64,000 bases of DNA from Elusimicrobia bacterium GWA2_51_34 (GTDB lineage Bacteria > Elusimicrobiota > Elusimicrobia > Elusimicrobiales > UBA9959). Both the position numbers and the translations under genes were made by a program. Where the stretch lies: contig MGTS01000033.1 in assembly GCA_001799565.1 (NCBI GenBank), positions 1 through 64,000 on the forward strand, in the 5' to 3' direction. Each line of letters begins with the position of its first letter. The first letter of the stretch is position 1. Under the pieces are notes generated by a model. That model was not told the DNA's origin. It ran no database searches and saw nothing but the letters and a program-made list of their open reading frames with translations. Below are positions 42,000 through 50,440 of this stretch, piece after piece.

Positions 42000-43758
42000 A
42001 CACGCCCGTAAGCGCGCGGGTATCCCTCTCTTTTTTAAGATTGGGCAAAACCTCCTCCAACTTCAGACCATAAATATTCTTTCCGTTTTTAAGGCGCATG
42101 GCAACTGTGCCCTCCGCCTTTTCTTTCTTGCCGACTATAAGCGTGCAGGCCGGTTTTCCCATGACAGCCAGGCGCACCTTGGAGCCGATGGTATCTGCGC
42201 CAAGGTCAAGCGAAACCCTGAACCCCTCAGCTTTAAGTTTATCTGAAAGCCCGCGGGCGTAATCTTCTTCGTTTGAAGTAATGGTTAATATCTTCACCTG
42301 CTCCGGAGCGAGCCATAATGGAAAATGTCCGGCAAAATGCTCTATAAGAAATCCCACAAGGCGCTCGTGAGTGCCAAGGGGGGCGCGGTGTATGCAGAGC
42401 GGGGTTTTTTCAGCGCCGTCTTTGTCTTTGTAAACCAGGCCGAAACGGCCCGGCACGGCGAAATCCACCTGGTTTGTGGCCAGAGAGAATTCCTTGCCTA
42501 TGGCGCTCCAGATCTGCACATCTATTTTGGGACCATAAAACGCGGCTTCGTTTAGAACTTTGTTGTAAGGAAGTCCGCCGTTTTCAAGCGCTTCCTGCAC
42601 CATTTTTTCGGTAGAGACCCAAAGCTCCGGATTATCAACATATTTCTTACCCAGACCTTCAGGCGCATGGGTGCTGAAGCGCATCACATATTTTTCTATG
42701 CCGAAGATCTTAAAATAGCCCAGGTACATACGGCAAACAGCCAGGAACTCCTCCTGAAATTGTTCGGGGGTGCAATAGATATGGGCGTCATTCATCTGCA
42801 TAGAGCGAACGCGCATCAGGCCGAAAAGCTCGCCGGACTGTTCGTAGCGGTAGCAGGTGCCGTACTCGGCCAGACGCACTGGCAGGTCGCGATAGCTGCG
42901 GGGTTTTGAGCCGTATATCTTGTGGTGGTGCGGGCAGTTCATCGGCTTGAGATAGTATTTCTGGCCGTCTATCTCCATGGCCGGAAACATACTTTCGGCA
43001 TAATAGGGCAGATGGCCGCTCCTGTGGTACATCGTGTCCTTGCAGATATGCGGCGTTTTCACGCGAAGGTAGCCGCCGGCGGACTCGGTCTCCTTGGCCA
43101 GCTTTTCAAGCTCTTCTATCATAACGGCGCCGTTGGGGAGCCACAGCGGCAGGCCGGGCCCCACGTCATCGTCAAAAATAAATATCTCCAGCTGTTTACC
43201 AAGCTTGCGGTGGTCGCGCTTAGCCGCCTCTTCCTGCATTTTAAGATAGCCGTCGATCTCGGCCTGTGTTTCAAAGGCCACGGCGTAAATGCGCTGGAGC
43301 ATGGGATTAGCTTCGCTGCCGCGCCAGTAGGCGCCGGCAATTGACGTGAGCTTAAAGGCCTTAAGTTTCCCCGTGTGCTCCACATGAGGACCCTTGCACA
43401 AATCTGAAAAAGGGCCGTTTTTGTAAATGCTTATGGTGCCGTCGGCCAGATCCTTAACCAGTTCTAATTTATATTTCTCCCCGCGCTCGGTAAAATACTT
43501 TAACGCCTCGTCCTTGGACATTTCAAAGCGCTCGAATTTCTGCGCCTGGGCTATAATATGCCGCATTTTCTTTTCTATGGCGGGCAGATCTTCGGGGGTG
43601 AAATGGTGAGGCGTGTCAAAATCGTAATAAAATCCGTTTTCTATGGCGGGACCTATGCCGAGTTTCGCACCGGGAAAAAGCTCCGCCACGGCCTGCGCCA
43701 TTACATGCGACAGGGAATGACGCATTTTTTCAACGTAATTTTCAGGTTTTTCTTCCAT
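41992..43758 (-). CDS. thrS: Threonyl-tRNA synthetase lacking the TGS domain
   Basis: A 588-residue class II synthetase. The editing domain (residues about 10-190) starts MRHSLSHVMAQAVAELFPG with the HxxxH zinc/editing pattern. The catalytic domain has motif 2 in LAEYGTCYRYEQSGELFGLM, with zinc ligands including the Cys in NCPHHHKIYG. Motif 3 and the anticodon-binding domain follow to the C-terminus (LTITSNEEDYARGLSDKL). E. coli ThrRS is 642 residues with an N-terminal TGS domain; here the protein begins at the editing domain. Such TGS-less ThrRS are known in several phyla. The gene is preceded by ATTACAGCGATAATGG-type repeats and no T-box-like structure. Confidence 0.95.
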   Translation of the reverse strand: MEEKPENYVEKMRHSLSHVMAQAVAELFPGAKLGIGPAIENGFYYDFDTPHHFTPEDLPAIEKKMRHIIAQAQKFERFEMSKDEALKYFTERGEKYKLELVKDLADGTISIYKNGPFSDLCKGPHVEHTGKLKAFKLTSIAGAYWRGSEANPMLQRIYAVAFETQAEIDGYLKMQEEAAKRDHRKLGKQLEIFIFDDDVGPGLPLWLPNGAVMIEELEKLAKETESAGGYLRVKTPHICKDTMYHRSGHLPYYAESMFPAMEIDGQKYYLKPMNCPHHHKIYGSKPRSYRDLPVRLAEYGTCYRYEQSGELFGLMRVRSMQMNDAHIYCTPEQFQEEFLAVCRMYLGYFKIFGIEKYVMRFSTHAPEGLGKKYVDNPELWVSTEKMVQEALENGGLPYNKVLNEAAFYGPKIDVQIWSAIGKEFSLATNQVDFAVPGRFGLVYKDKDGAEKTPLCIHRAPLGTHERLVGFLIEHFAGHFPLWLAPEQVKILTITSNEEDYARGLSDKLKAEGFRVSLDLGADTIGSKVRLAVMGKPACTLIVGKKEKAEGTVAMRLKNGKNIYGLKLEEVLPNLKKERDTRALTGVYV

Positions 43759-43900
43759 AAGAGATTACAGTGATAACAAACAACGATTACAGCGATAATG
43801 GAAACAGAGATTGCGACGATAATAGATGAGCGCCCTGCCTGTTAATTCATCTTCCCATCGCTGTAATCACTCCCTTATCGCCGTAATCTCTTTGATAAAG
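43759..43900. repeat. GATTACAGCGATAA repeats upstream of thrS
   Basis: Units GATTACAGTGATAAC, GATTACAGCGATAATGG and AGATTGCGACGATAA are followed by the inverse ATCGCTGTAATCACTC and TCGCCGTAATCTC. Two inverted halves around GAGCGCCCTGCCTG. Lies between the tRNA and thrS. Confidence 0.75.
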
Positions 43901-43975
43901 TGGTGCCCAGTACAGGGATCGAACCTGTGACCTTTCCCATGTCAAGGGAACGCGCTACCGCTGCGCCAACTGGGC
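43901..43975 (-). tRNA. tRNA-Val (GAC)
   Basis: On the minus strand a full cloverleaf is readable. The acceptor GCCCAGT pairs with ACTGGGC, the D-arm is GCGC with GCGC, and the anticodon stem TTCCC/GGGAA encloses TTGACAT (anticodon GAC). The T-arm has GGTTCGATCC. The 3' CCA is encoded. It sits between repeats and thrS, transcribed in the same direction. Confidence 0.95.
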
Positions 43976-44029
43976 GGGTCATAGACATATTATAGCAACG
44001 GAAGGCTACGGAAGGCAACGGAAGGCCAA

Positions 44030-44515
44030 AGAAGGAAACAACCCCCACTTCTTACTTCTCATTGCCTTCCATAGCCTTCAGTAACTTTCAGTTACTATAA
44101 TTTTGATTTGCGCCGGATAGAGGCTTCAAATGCGTTTAGCATATGATGGAGCACACGGACTTGATTTAAAAGGTCTTCTCGTTTTTCAGCAGACAGGTAG
44201 CCTAGGTCGCAGGCCATTTTTATAAGCGTGTAAGACTCTGCAAGGCTGCCTTCAGCTATATTCAAAAAGTGCAGGAAATCTTTAGTACTGCTCCGCACTG
44301 AACCCTCGGCTATATTGAGAGGTATAGAGAGCGCAGCCCGTCTTAACTGGGAAGTAAGCCCATAAGTTTCCTCACGTGGAAAACCGTTGGTCACTTTGTA
44401 AATACTCAAAGCGAAAACATACCCCTTCTTCCAGATCTCCAAATCTTCGTGCCGCATACTCCCCTTTCTTACCTTCCGTTGCCTTCCATAGCCTTCAGTA
44501 GCTTTCCGTTGCTAT
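44030..44515. repeat. CGGAAGGCAACGGAAGG repeats flanking an S23-type gene
   Basis: Left of the gene at 44095-44457 (from 43998): CGGAAGGCTACGGAAGGC and ACGGAAGGCCAAAGAAGG, then the inverse TGCCTTCCATAGCCTTC. Right: CCTTCCGTTGCCTTCCATAG and CTTTCCGTTGC. The first left block is the inverse of the right block, so the gene lies inside a potential stem. Confidence 0.75.
44095..44457 (-). CDS. Four-helix-bundle (S23/IVS-type) protein
   Basis: A 120-residue protein with the S23/IVS family pattern: MRHEDLEIWKKGYVF, TSQLRRAALSIPLNIAEG, STKDFLHFLNIAEGSLAE and a last helix LLNQVRVLHHMLNAF. Full length and apparently intact. No rRNA gene is near. It is only distantly related to the copy at 24645-24998. 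Function unknown; the family forms four-helix bundles and is thought to bind nucleic acid. It lies in an inverted-repeat environment. Transcribed with queF in the same direction, with no obvious shared role. Confidence 0.87.
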   Translation of the reverse strand: MRHEDLEIWKKGYVFALSIYKVTNGFPREETYGLTSQLRRAALSIPLNIAEGSVRSSTKDFLHFLNIAEGSLAESYTLIKMACDLGYLSAEKREDLLNQVRVLHHMLNAFEASIRRKSKL

Positions 44516-44919
44516 CACTCCGACTTATATTCAGCTGTTATTACGGACAACAACCCGCCGCGCGGGGTGAATTCGCCGGTTACCGTACAGCTTTTGGGTT
44601 TTATGGCTCTTACCACATCATCAAGCACGCGGTTTGCGACATTCTCCATAAAAATACCTAAATTACGGTATTGCAGGAAATAATATTTCAGCGACTTAAG
44701 CTCAAGGCAGAGCTTTCCCGGAATATACTCCACTGTTATTACGCCAAAATCCGGCAGGCCGGTTTTAGGGCAGACCGAGGTGAATTCCGGGTGGACTATT
44801 TTTATGGTGTAGTCGCGCCTGTACTGATTTTCCCAGGCCTCTATGAAAGGCAGCTTTATTTTTTTAAAGCTTCTGGCCTGTGCCGAGGTATAGCCGAATT
44901 TAGTTGATATGTTTTTCAT
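44515..44919 (-). CDS. queF: NADPH-dependent 7-cyano-7-deazaguanine reductase
   Basis: A 134-residue QueF of the short (YkvM-type) class in the tunnelling fold. The catalytic Cys50 is in PEFTSVCPKTGLPDFG, with Asp57. The ELKSLKYYFLQYRN motif is the QueF signature that binds NADPH. It reduces preQ0 to preQ1 in queuosine biosynthesis. Length equals single-domain QueF. It follows copA closely but is unrelated to copper transport; the other queuosine genes are not in the window. No preQ1 riboswitch is visible in the 35-base gap before it. Start ATG 44919 gives the usual N-terminus. Confidence 0.95.
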   Translation of the reverse strand: MKNISTKFGYTSAQARSFKKIKLPFIEAWENQYRRDYTIKIVHPEFTSVCPKTGLPDFGVITVEYIPGKLCLELKSLKYYFLQYRNLGIFMENVANRVLDDVVRAIKPKSCTVTGEFTPRGGLLSVITAEYKSE

Positions 44920-44953
44920 AAAATCGCCTTTTGATACTGATTCCAGCTTCTGA

Positions 44954-47155
44954 TTATACTTTCATTTTTCTCAGCCTGAGTGAATTCATTACCACAGAAA
45001 CTGAACTTAAGGCCATGGCTCCACCGGCAAAATAGGGCGGTATTACAAGGCCCAGAGAAGGATAAAGGGCGCCGGCAGCAAGCGGGATCAGTATGACGTT
45101 ATAAGCGAAAGCCCAAAAAAGATTCTGGTTGATTATTTTTTTAATAGCCTTAGAGAGCTTAACCGCTTCCACCAAAGAGACAAGGTCATCCTTCATAAGC
45201 GTTATGTCGCTTGCCCGTACGGCAATATCGGCGCCGGAGCGCATAGCCACGCCGATATCGGCTTCGGAAAGGGCGGCAGCATCGTTAAACCCGTCGCCTA
45301 CCATGGCCGTCTTCCTGCCAAGGGCCTTATAACGCATCACTATCCGGCGTTTTTCATCCGGGAGTATTTCATAGTAAAAAGCTTTTATGGAAAGCTTATT
45401 TGCCACGGCGCTAACGGCGTTCTTGTGGTCGCCGGAAACCAGCACCGGTTCAATGCCCATGGCGCGCAGACGCGAAAGCACCTGTGCAGCCTCAGGCCTT
45501 AAACTGTCGCCAAACTCAGCATAACCCTTAAATTCCCCGTTGAGCGCCAAAAGGAGCGCCGGGCCTTGCGCGCCTTCCAATTCCAAAAGCGCGGCCTGGG
45601 GCACCGCTACGCCTTCCTGGGCGAACCACTTGGCCGAACCCGCCAGAATCCGGCCGTCCGCTAAAGAAACTCTGACGCCTTTTCCGGGAACGGCTTCGAA
45701 GGAACCCGGCATTTCCGTTTTTACCGCGCGCTCCGCCGCTAATTGCCTGACGGCAAGAGCCAGCGGATGTTCCGATTTTTCTTCCGCCGCCGCCAGCAGT
45801 TCCAGAAATTTTTCCCCTGTCATACCGTCAGGCTTTATATTTGTCACGCGCAGACGGCCCGAGGTCAGAGTGCCGGTTTTATCAAGAAGAACCGTGTCAA
45901 GTTTTGCCGCGCGCTCAAGAACATCGGGGTTCCTTATAAGTATACCTGAAGCGGCCGCGCGGCCGAAACCAACGGCAACGGCCATGGGAATCGCAAGCCC
46001 CATGGCGCAGGGGCACGCCACCGCGAGCACCGCGGCAAAAACATTTACCGCCTGTGAAACGCTGCCATAGCGCACCCAGACGGCGGCGGAGAACGCGGCG
46101 ACAAAAAACACGGCAGGCACAAACCAGGCCGAAATTTTATCCACCAGTCGCTGTATTGAACTTTTGGCCGCCTGGGACTCGGCCACCGCTCTTACTATCT
46201 TCGTGAGCACCATGTCCTCTCCGACGCCTGTGGCCTTAAATTCCAAAACTCCGTTTTTATTTATAGTCCCGGCGTAAAGTTTTGAACCGGCCGCCTTGTC
46301 GGCGGGCGAAACCTCCCCGGTCAGCAGACTTTCGTCAACGGCTGACGCGCCGCCGGTAACCATGCCGTCCACCGGCACCTGCTCTCCGGGACGCAGGCTT
46401 ATAAGGTCGTCCGGGATTATATCTGAAACCCGCACTGTCTCCTCACCGGCGGCTGTAACACGGCGGGCAAATTTAGGCGCTATTGAAAAAAGCCGCGACA
46501 CCGCTTCACCCGCGGAGTTTTTTGAACGGGCCTCAAGCCAACGGCCTAAATTGATGAAAGTTATCAGCATGGCCACTTCGTGCCACTGAGCATGGTAATG
46601 CTCGGTCATGACCGATGGAAAAACTGTTACAAATACCCCGTAGAAAAAGGTGACGCTGGTGCTCATGGAAACCAGGGTATTCATGTCGGCGGAGGCGGCC
46701 TTCAAAGATTTAAGCATGCCCTTGTGAAAATGCCAACCGCCCCAAAGCCAGACAACAGCGGCAACAGGCAGGCTTGTGTAGTTAGAAAGCTCAAAAAAAC
46801 CGCCTGAGAGCAAAAACAAGGTTCCAACCGCCGAAAGCAACAAACGCCGCAGCAGCATATCTTTTTCGCGCAGAAGCGACTCTACAGCCACGCTTTCCGT
46901 CTTCAGCATTGACTCGGAAAAAGCAAGGGCCTTATAACCCAGTGCTTCAATTTTTTTTTCTATGCCAACAGGAGTGATCAGCGAAGGGTCGTAAAACATA
47001 AAAGCCGTTTTGGAGGGTAGATGCACTGAAACGCGGCCCACACCGGCAAGCGAACCCAGACCTTTTTCAAGGCGCGCCACGCAGGAAGCGCAATGTACGC
47101 CTTCAAGAGGCACTACAGCTTTTCTCATTTTTGCCGCAGATACAGTTTTATTCAT
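44954..47155 (-). CDS. copA: Copper-translocating P1B-type ATPase
   Basis: A 733-residue P-type ATPase. The N-terminal heavy-metal-associated domain has HCASC (Cys22 and Cys25). The phosphatase loop TGE is at 279-281 and the CPC metal site at 381-383. The phosphorylated Asp425 is in DKTGT. A GDGFND hinge and C-terminal YNVILIPLAAGAL and MALSSVSVVMNSLR follow. YN...MxxSS marks the Cu(I) P1B-1 class, which exports monovalent copper from the cytoplasm. Eight membrane helices are expected. A copper-responsive regulator or chaperone is not adjacent. A family C repeat lies just upstream. Start MNKTVSAAKMRKAVV. Confidence 0.95.
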   Translation of the reverse strand: MNKTVSAAKMRKAVVPLEGVHCASCVARLEKGLGSLAGVGRVSVHLPSKTAFMFYDPSLITPVGIEKKIEALGYKALAFSESMLKTESVAVESLLREKDMLLRRLLLSAVGTLFLLSGGFFELSNYTSLPVAAVVWLWGGWHFHKGMLKSLKAASADMNTLVSMSTSVTFFYGVFVTVFPSVMTEHYHAQWHEVAMLITFINLGRWLEARSKNSAGEAVSRLFSIAPKFARRVTAAGEETVRVSDIIPDDLISLRPGEQVPVDGMVTGGASAVDESLLTGEVSPADKAAGSKLYAGTINKNGVLEFKATGVGEDMVLTKIVRAVAESQAAKSSIQRLVDKISAWFVPAVFFVAAFSAAVWVRYGSVSQAVNVFAAVLAVACPCAMGLAIPMAVAVGFGRAAASGILIRNPDVLERAAKLDTVLLDKTGTLTSGRLRVTNIKPDGMTGEKFLELLAAAEEKSEHPLALAVRQLAAERAVKTEMPGSFEAVPGKGVRVSLADGRILAGSAKWFAQEGVAVPQAALLELEGAQGPALLLALNGEFKGYAEFGDSLRPEAAQVLSRLRAMGIEPVLVSGDHKNAVSAVANKLSIKAFYYEILPDEKRRIVMRYKALGRKTAMVGDGFNDAAALSEADIGVAMRSGADIAVRASDITLMKDDLVSLVEAVKLSKAIKKIINQNLFWAFAYNVILIPLAAGALYPSLGLVIPPYFAGGAMALSSVSVVMNSLRLRKMKV

Positions 47156-47268
47156 AAAATCAGCGTTTAGTTTACTGCTAGTAGGCGGGTAGGCGTGTAT
47201 GCTAGTAGGCCTAATTTAGGAACTCCACAGAAAGCATACCAGCATACTAGCCTACAAGCGAAAGCGGT
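47156..47268. repeat. Family C repeats upstream of the peptidase gene end
   Basis: TAGTAGGCGGGTAGGCGTGT and TGCTAGTAGGCC, followed by the inverse AGCATACCAGCATACTAGCC and TACAAGC. It lies between copA and the peptidase gene. Confidence 0.75.
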
Positions 47269-48156
47269 TTATCGTTTTATTTCCAACAGCCAGGTCCGCT
47301 CTACATCCTTCATATCCTTCCATAACCCGCCGAAAGAGGCGCCCACAGCCTCATCCAGACTGCGTCCGTCTTTTACACGGCCAAGAAAATAAGAAAAACT
47401 AAGAGAACCTCCCTGTCTTAACATGAAGGCCGCCACGCTCCCCGCCGCAGCGTACCAACGCTCCACCACGGCGTCTTTCTGTCCCTGCGGGACAAGGTTT
47501 ATAAGCTGGGAAAAAGGGATCGGATTAAGTGAAATGTCGCTTGATATTTTTTCGTCATAAAAAGCTTTGGAGCGGTAATCAGCTCGCGTCTGCTCATAAA
47601 CTGCCAGCCCCTCGTTAAGCCAGCGCACTTCACCGGGGACGGAAATCCCCATAAATTCGTTAAACACCAGATGCGTCATCTCATGGGCCAGAATACCGGC
47701 GGAACCGTCGGATTCGTATATAAGTATGGCATTGCCATAGGTTACCCCCCCTGACCAGTCCGGTTGTAAAGTTTTAAGATGATATTCGGGCGCATCCTTG
47801 TAAATTACGATGTTATACGGCTTTGAGGGCACAAAAGAGTAAATACCCAGATCGCGCATTATACGCTGGTAATCCTCTTCACATAAAGCGCTATAGCGCG
47901 CGGCTGTTTCGGAAGAATACGCCTTAACGATAAAATGCAGGCTCTCGCTGGTTTTATAACCAGGGTCAAGCCCGGCATAAGGCGCTTCCAGGGCCTGCGA
48001 CACGGTAGTCTTCGGCAGGGCGGCCTCGTCAAGCGGCACACAGCCGCCCAGGAAAGGGGCAAAGGCGCAAAGGCACAAAGGCACAAAGCGGGAAAGGCGT
48101 AAAGTTATAAGGAACTCCTTCACTTTGTGCCTATGTGCCTTTGGACCTTCTGTCAT
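47269..48156 (-). CDS. Peptidase MA-like (gluzincin) lipoprotein
   Basis: A 295-residue lipoprotein. The zinc-binding HEMTH is at residues 158-162, followed about 20 residues later by NEGLAVYE, the gluzincin Glu ligand. This matches peptidase MA-like/DUF2268-type metallopeptidases. The lipobox FLGGC ends at Cys39, so it is likely anchored in a membrane facing the periplasm. Residues 5-35, including the hydrophobic core (LSRFVPLCLCAFAPFLGG), are encoded by inverted TTTGTGCCTTTG/CAAAGGCACA repeats. It overlaps the upstream GT39-like gene by four bases, so they are co-translated. Substrate unknown. Confidence 0.82.
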   Translation of the reverse strand: MTEGPKAHRHKVKEFLITLRLSRFVPLCLCAFAPFLGGCVPLDEAALPKTTVSQALEAPYAGLDPGYKTSESLHFIVKAYSSETAARYSALCEEDYQRIMRDLGIYSFVPSKPYNIVIYKDAPEYHLKTLQPDWSGGVTYGNAILIYESDGSAGILAHEMTHLVFNEFMGISVPGEVRWLNEGLAVYEQTRADYRSKAFYDEKISSDISLNPIPFSQLINLVPQGQKDAVVERWYAAAGSVAAFMLRQGGSLSFSYFLGRVKDGRSLDEAVGASFGGLWKDMKDVERTWLLEIKR

Positions 48157-50339
48157 TTTATGCCTCCAGGCCTATGAATCTTTACACCCTCTTCCGAACC
48201 GATTACAAGCAGCTGCCTGGCCGCCTTAAAAGTTTTAAAGCTCAGCCTGTAAGGACTTAGCGCCAGATTATAAGTGAAAATAAAATTGCGCACAAAAAAA
48301 TCAGGAACATGATATCCCGCGAACTCTAAAGCCTCAAGTTTTATCTCAATAAAAGATCCTTTTTCAACAGGCACGGAAAGCTCCGCGTTAATTTCACGCG
48401 GGGTTTCGCTATGCAGTGTTATAGTCCGCCCGATAGTTACCTCCGGGCCGGTCACTAATTTCAGCCGCCCCGCGATGAAACGCTCCACCGCGTACGCGCT
48501 TATTTTAGCCGAAATCACTTTTACCGAACCAATGCCGGAAACAACAAGACCTGAAATATCGGGCCTAGAGGCGGCGGCCCTGAAATCCGCCAATTCAAGA
48601 GTAAGGCCGTATATATCAGCCCCCTCATAAACGGCGTAAGGCGCGAAGACCAGCGCCTTTGAGTAAACGCCTTTCCGGGGATCAAAGTTTTCGAGTGTCA
48701 GTTTGGCGTTTTGAAGACTCAGGCCGCCGATGTCATATTTTTTAACAGCATAGGTCCCCTCGGCAAAAGGCTTTTCCATAAACCGGCGTTTGGCGTAAAC
48801 GAGTATCTTTGAGGTGTCATTGAGATCTAATTCTTTTTTCTTTTCGAAAATAAGATTAAACCAGGGCTCTGAAACAACGGAAGAAAGACCGTCCTGCGGA
48901 CCGGAAACCTCGCCGTAACCCGGTGTTTTAAAAACAATATAATCGGCTAAGGCCGGAGCGAGGTCTGCCTGATCGTAAAAAAATATATTTCCAGCCGCTC
49001 CGCGCGCGGCGGCGAAAATATTAAAACTCCCGGAGTTGAAACCGCTTTTTCCGCCGGCCACCAAAACCCGGAAAGGGCCGGGCCCCTCGTGGGCAAGACT
49101 CTCAAGTATTTCCCCGGCGTGATACCCGCCTCTTGATGGAGACTCAAGCCCCGCGATCGGATAATTGCCGAAGCCGAAAGGGCCAACCAGGCCGCTTTGA
49201 GTTATCATGGTCAGCCAAAGAGTCAGACCCAGAAGAGGTTTTCTTATCAGGTTGGGCGACATAACGGCCGCAGCCATGGCAAAAGGCAGGAGAACCGGAT
49301 AAATTAATCTGGGGTCGGCGGTTTTAACAATATAAGTCAGCGCCAGATACGGCGCCCAAAACCAGGCCGCCACTATTTTTTTATTGGAATAGGGCATGAA
49401 AACGGAAAAATACATCCATAATAAAGCCAGGCCCCCGATGACAAAAAAAGGCAGCGAGGCAGCCTGGGCGGACAAGCTGAAATATGTCCAGAAACCGACG
49501 TTCTGGCTTTCCGGCCTGTAAAGCCCTAAAAAACGATAAGCCAAAAACATGGCGTACCATGGCAAATTAAGCGCCAGGCCGGGAAACAGCCCCTTTAATA
49601 TTTCATCCCGTGTAATGTAACCGGCTATAGCCGGAATGATAAAAGGAACCAGCGGCAGAGCGCAAACCCAGAAGTGGCGGTGGGCAAAGAACCCGAGCGA
49701 AAAGAAAACAGAGAACCAAAAACTCCAACGGGGGCACTCAAAATCTTCTGAATTGATATAACAGCAATAGGCGGCCGCGGTCATCGCCATGGCGACGAGT
49801 TCCGGCTCCGGATGCCTTGCCATTTCAAGCGTAAACGGCATGCCGAAAGCGAAAGCCGTTCCCAGCCAGCCCGACATATTGTTCCGGCTTTTTTTAACGG
49901 CCAAAAAAACCGAGAACGCTATTATCAAAAGGTAGAAAGAGTTTACGGCGAGCATCGCCTCCGTAAGGTTGGAGGTAAGGAATTTAAACACCGGAAAATA
50001 ACTGAGATAATACAGCGGCGGATTTGTGTCAAGGGTAAAGCCGCCTAAAACAGGTTTAAAGATGCTCCAAAAACCGCCTGAAGACAGGTGCGCCGTGTAA
50101 GCGTTAATACGCGCAAAACCCGCCGAATCCGCGGACGAAAAGAAAGAACCCTGCCTGAATGTCCATTGAGCGAGCAAAAGCGCACCCAAAAGCCATATAC
50201 CGGCGGCTCCAAGCAGGCCAGCGCTCAGTTTTTCCCTTTTGGGGACTACCAGTTCTTTTTCAAAAAGGATGCTTTCAAAGGCCATCCTGTTCGCGAAAAA
50301 TTTTTCCTTCCAGGAAAATTGCTTTTTTTCTTCAGGCAT
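48153..50339 (-). CDS. Polytopic membrane glycosyltransferase-like protein (GT39/ArnT-like)
   Basis: A 728-residue protein: about ten to eleven membrane helices in residues 40-400, then a large C-terminal periplasmic region with no membrane segments. Early in the chain there is a TLDTNPPLYYLSYFP segment, which resembles the DxNPPLYY loop of GT39/ArnT-type protein or lipid glycosyltransferases. Such enzymes use polyprenyl-phosphate sugars on the periplasmic face. The GtrB-like enzyme at 13152-14081 could supply a donor. Substrate cannot be assigned. It is directly coupled to the peptidase lipoprotein gene. Confidence 0.72.
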   Translation of the reverse strand: MPEEKKQFSWKEKFFANRMAFESILFEKELVVPKREKLSAGLLGAAGIWLLGALLLAQWTFRQGSFFSSADSAGFARINAYTAHLSSGGFWSIFKPVLGGFTLDTNPPLYYLSYFPVFKFLTSNLTEAMLAVNSFYLLIIAFSVFLAVKKSRNNMSGWLGTAFAFGMPFTLEMARHPEPELVAMAMTAAAYCCYINSEDFECPRWSFWFSVFFSLGFFAHRHFWVCALPLVPFIIPAIAGYITRDEILKGLFPGLALNLPWYAMFLAYRFLGLYRPESQNVGFWTYFSLSAQAASLPFFVIGGLALLWMYFSVFMPYSNKKIVAAWFWAPYLALTYIVKTADPRLIYPVLLPFAMAAAVMSPNLIRKPLLGLTLWLTMITQSGLVGPFGFGNYPIAGLESPSRGGYHAGEILESLAHEGPGPFRVLVAGGKSGFNSGSFNIFAAARGAAGNIFFYDQADLAPALADYIVFKTPGYGEVSGPQDGLSSVVSEPWFNLIFEKKKELDLNDTSKILVYAKRRFMEKPFAEGTYAVKKYDIGGLSLQNAKLTLENFDPRKGVYSKALVFAPYAVYEGADIYGLTLELADFRAAASRPDISGLVVSGIGSVKVISAKISAYAVERFIAGRLKLVTGPEVTIGRTITLHSETPREINAELSVPVEKGSFIEIKLEALEFAGYHVPDFFVRNFIFTYNLALSPYRLSFKTFKAARQLLVIGSEEGVKIHRPGGIK

Positions 50340-50344
50340 AAACT

Positions 50345-50440
50345 CACCCTCTACACGACAGTAATCAGTATCCAGTATTCAGTTACTGGTTACTGGTTAC
50401 TGGTTACTGGTTACTGGTTACTGGTTACTGGTTACCGCTT
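50345..50440. repeat. GGTTACTGGTTACTGG tandem repeat (family D)
   Basis: A run of nine or so near-perfect seven-base units (GGTTACT) from 50384 to 50435, preceded by CAGTAATCAGTATCCAGTAT. Very similar strings are at 36200-36240, 36700-36750, 53280-53325 (inside IleRS) and 59170-59205. Not a CRISPR: units have no spacers. Confidence 0.85.

Noticed and set aside
50345-50440. CRISPR array in the GGTTACT tandem stretch
   Set aside because: Units are seven bases long with no spacers between them and no cas genes. It is a simple tandem repeat.
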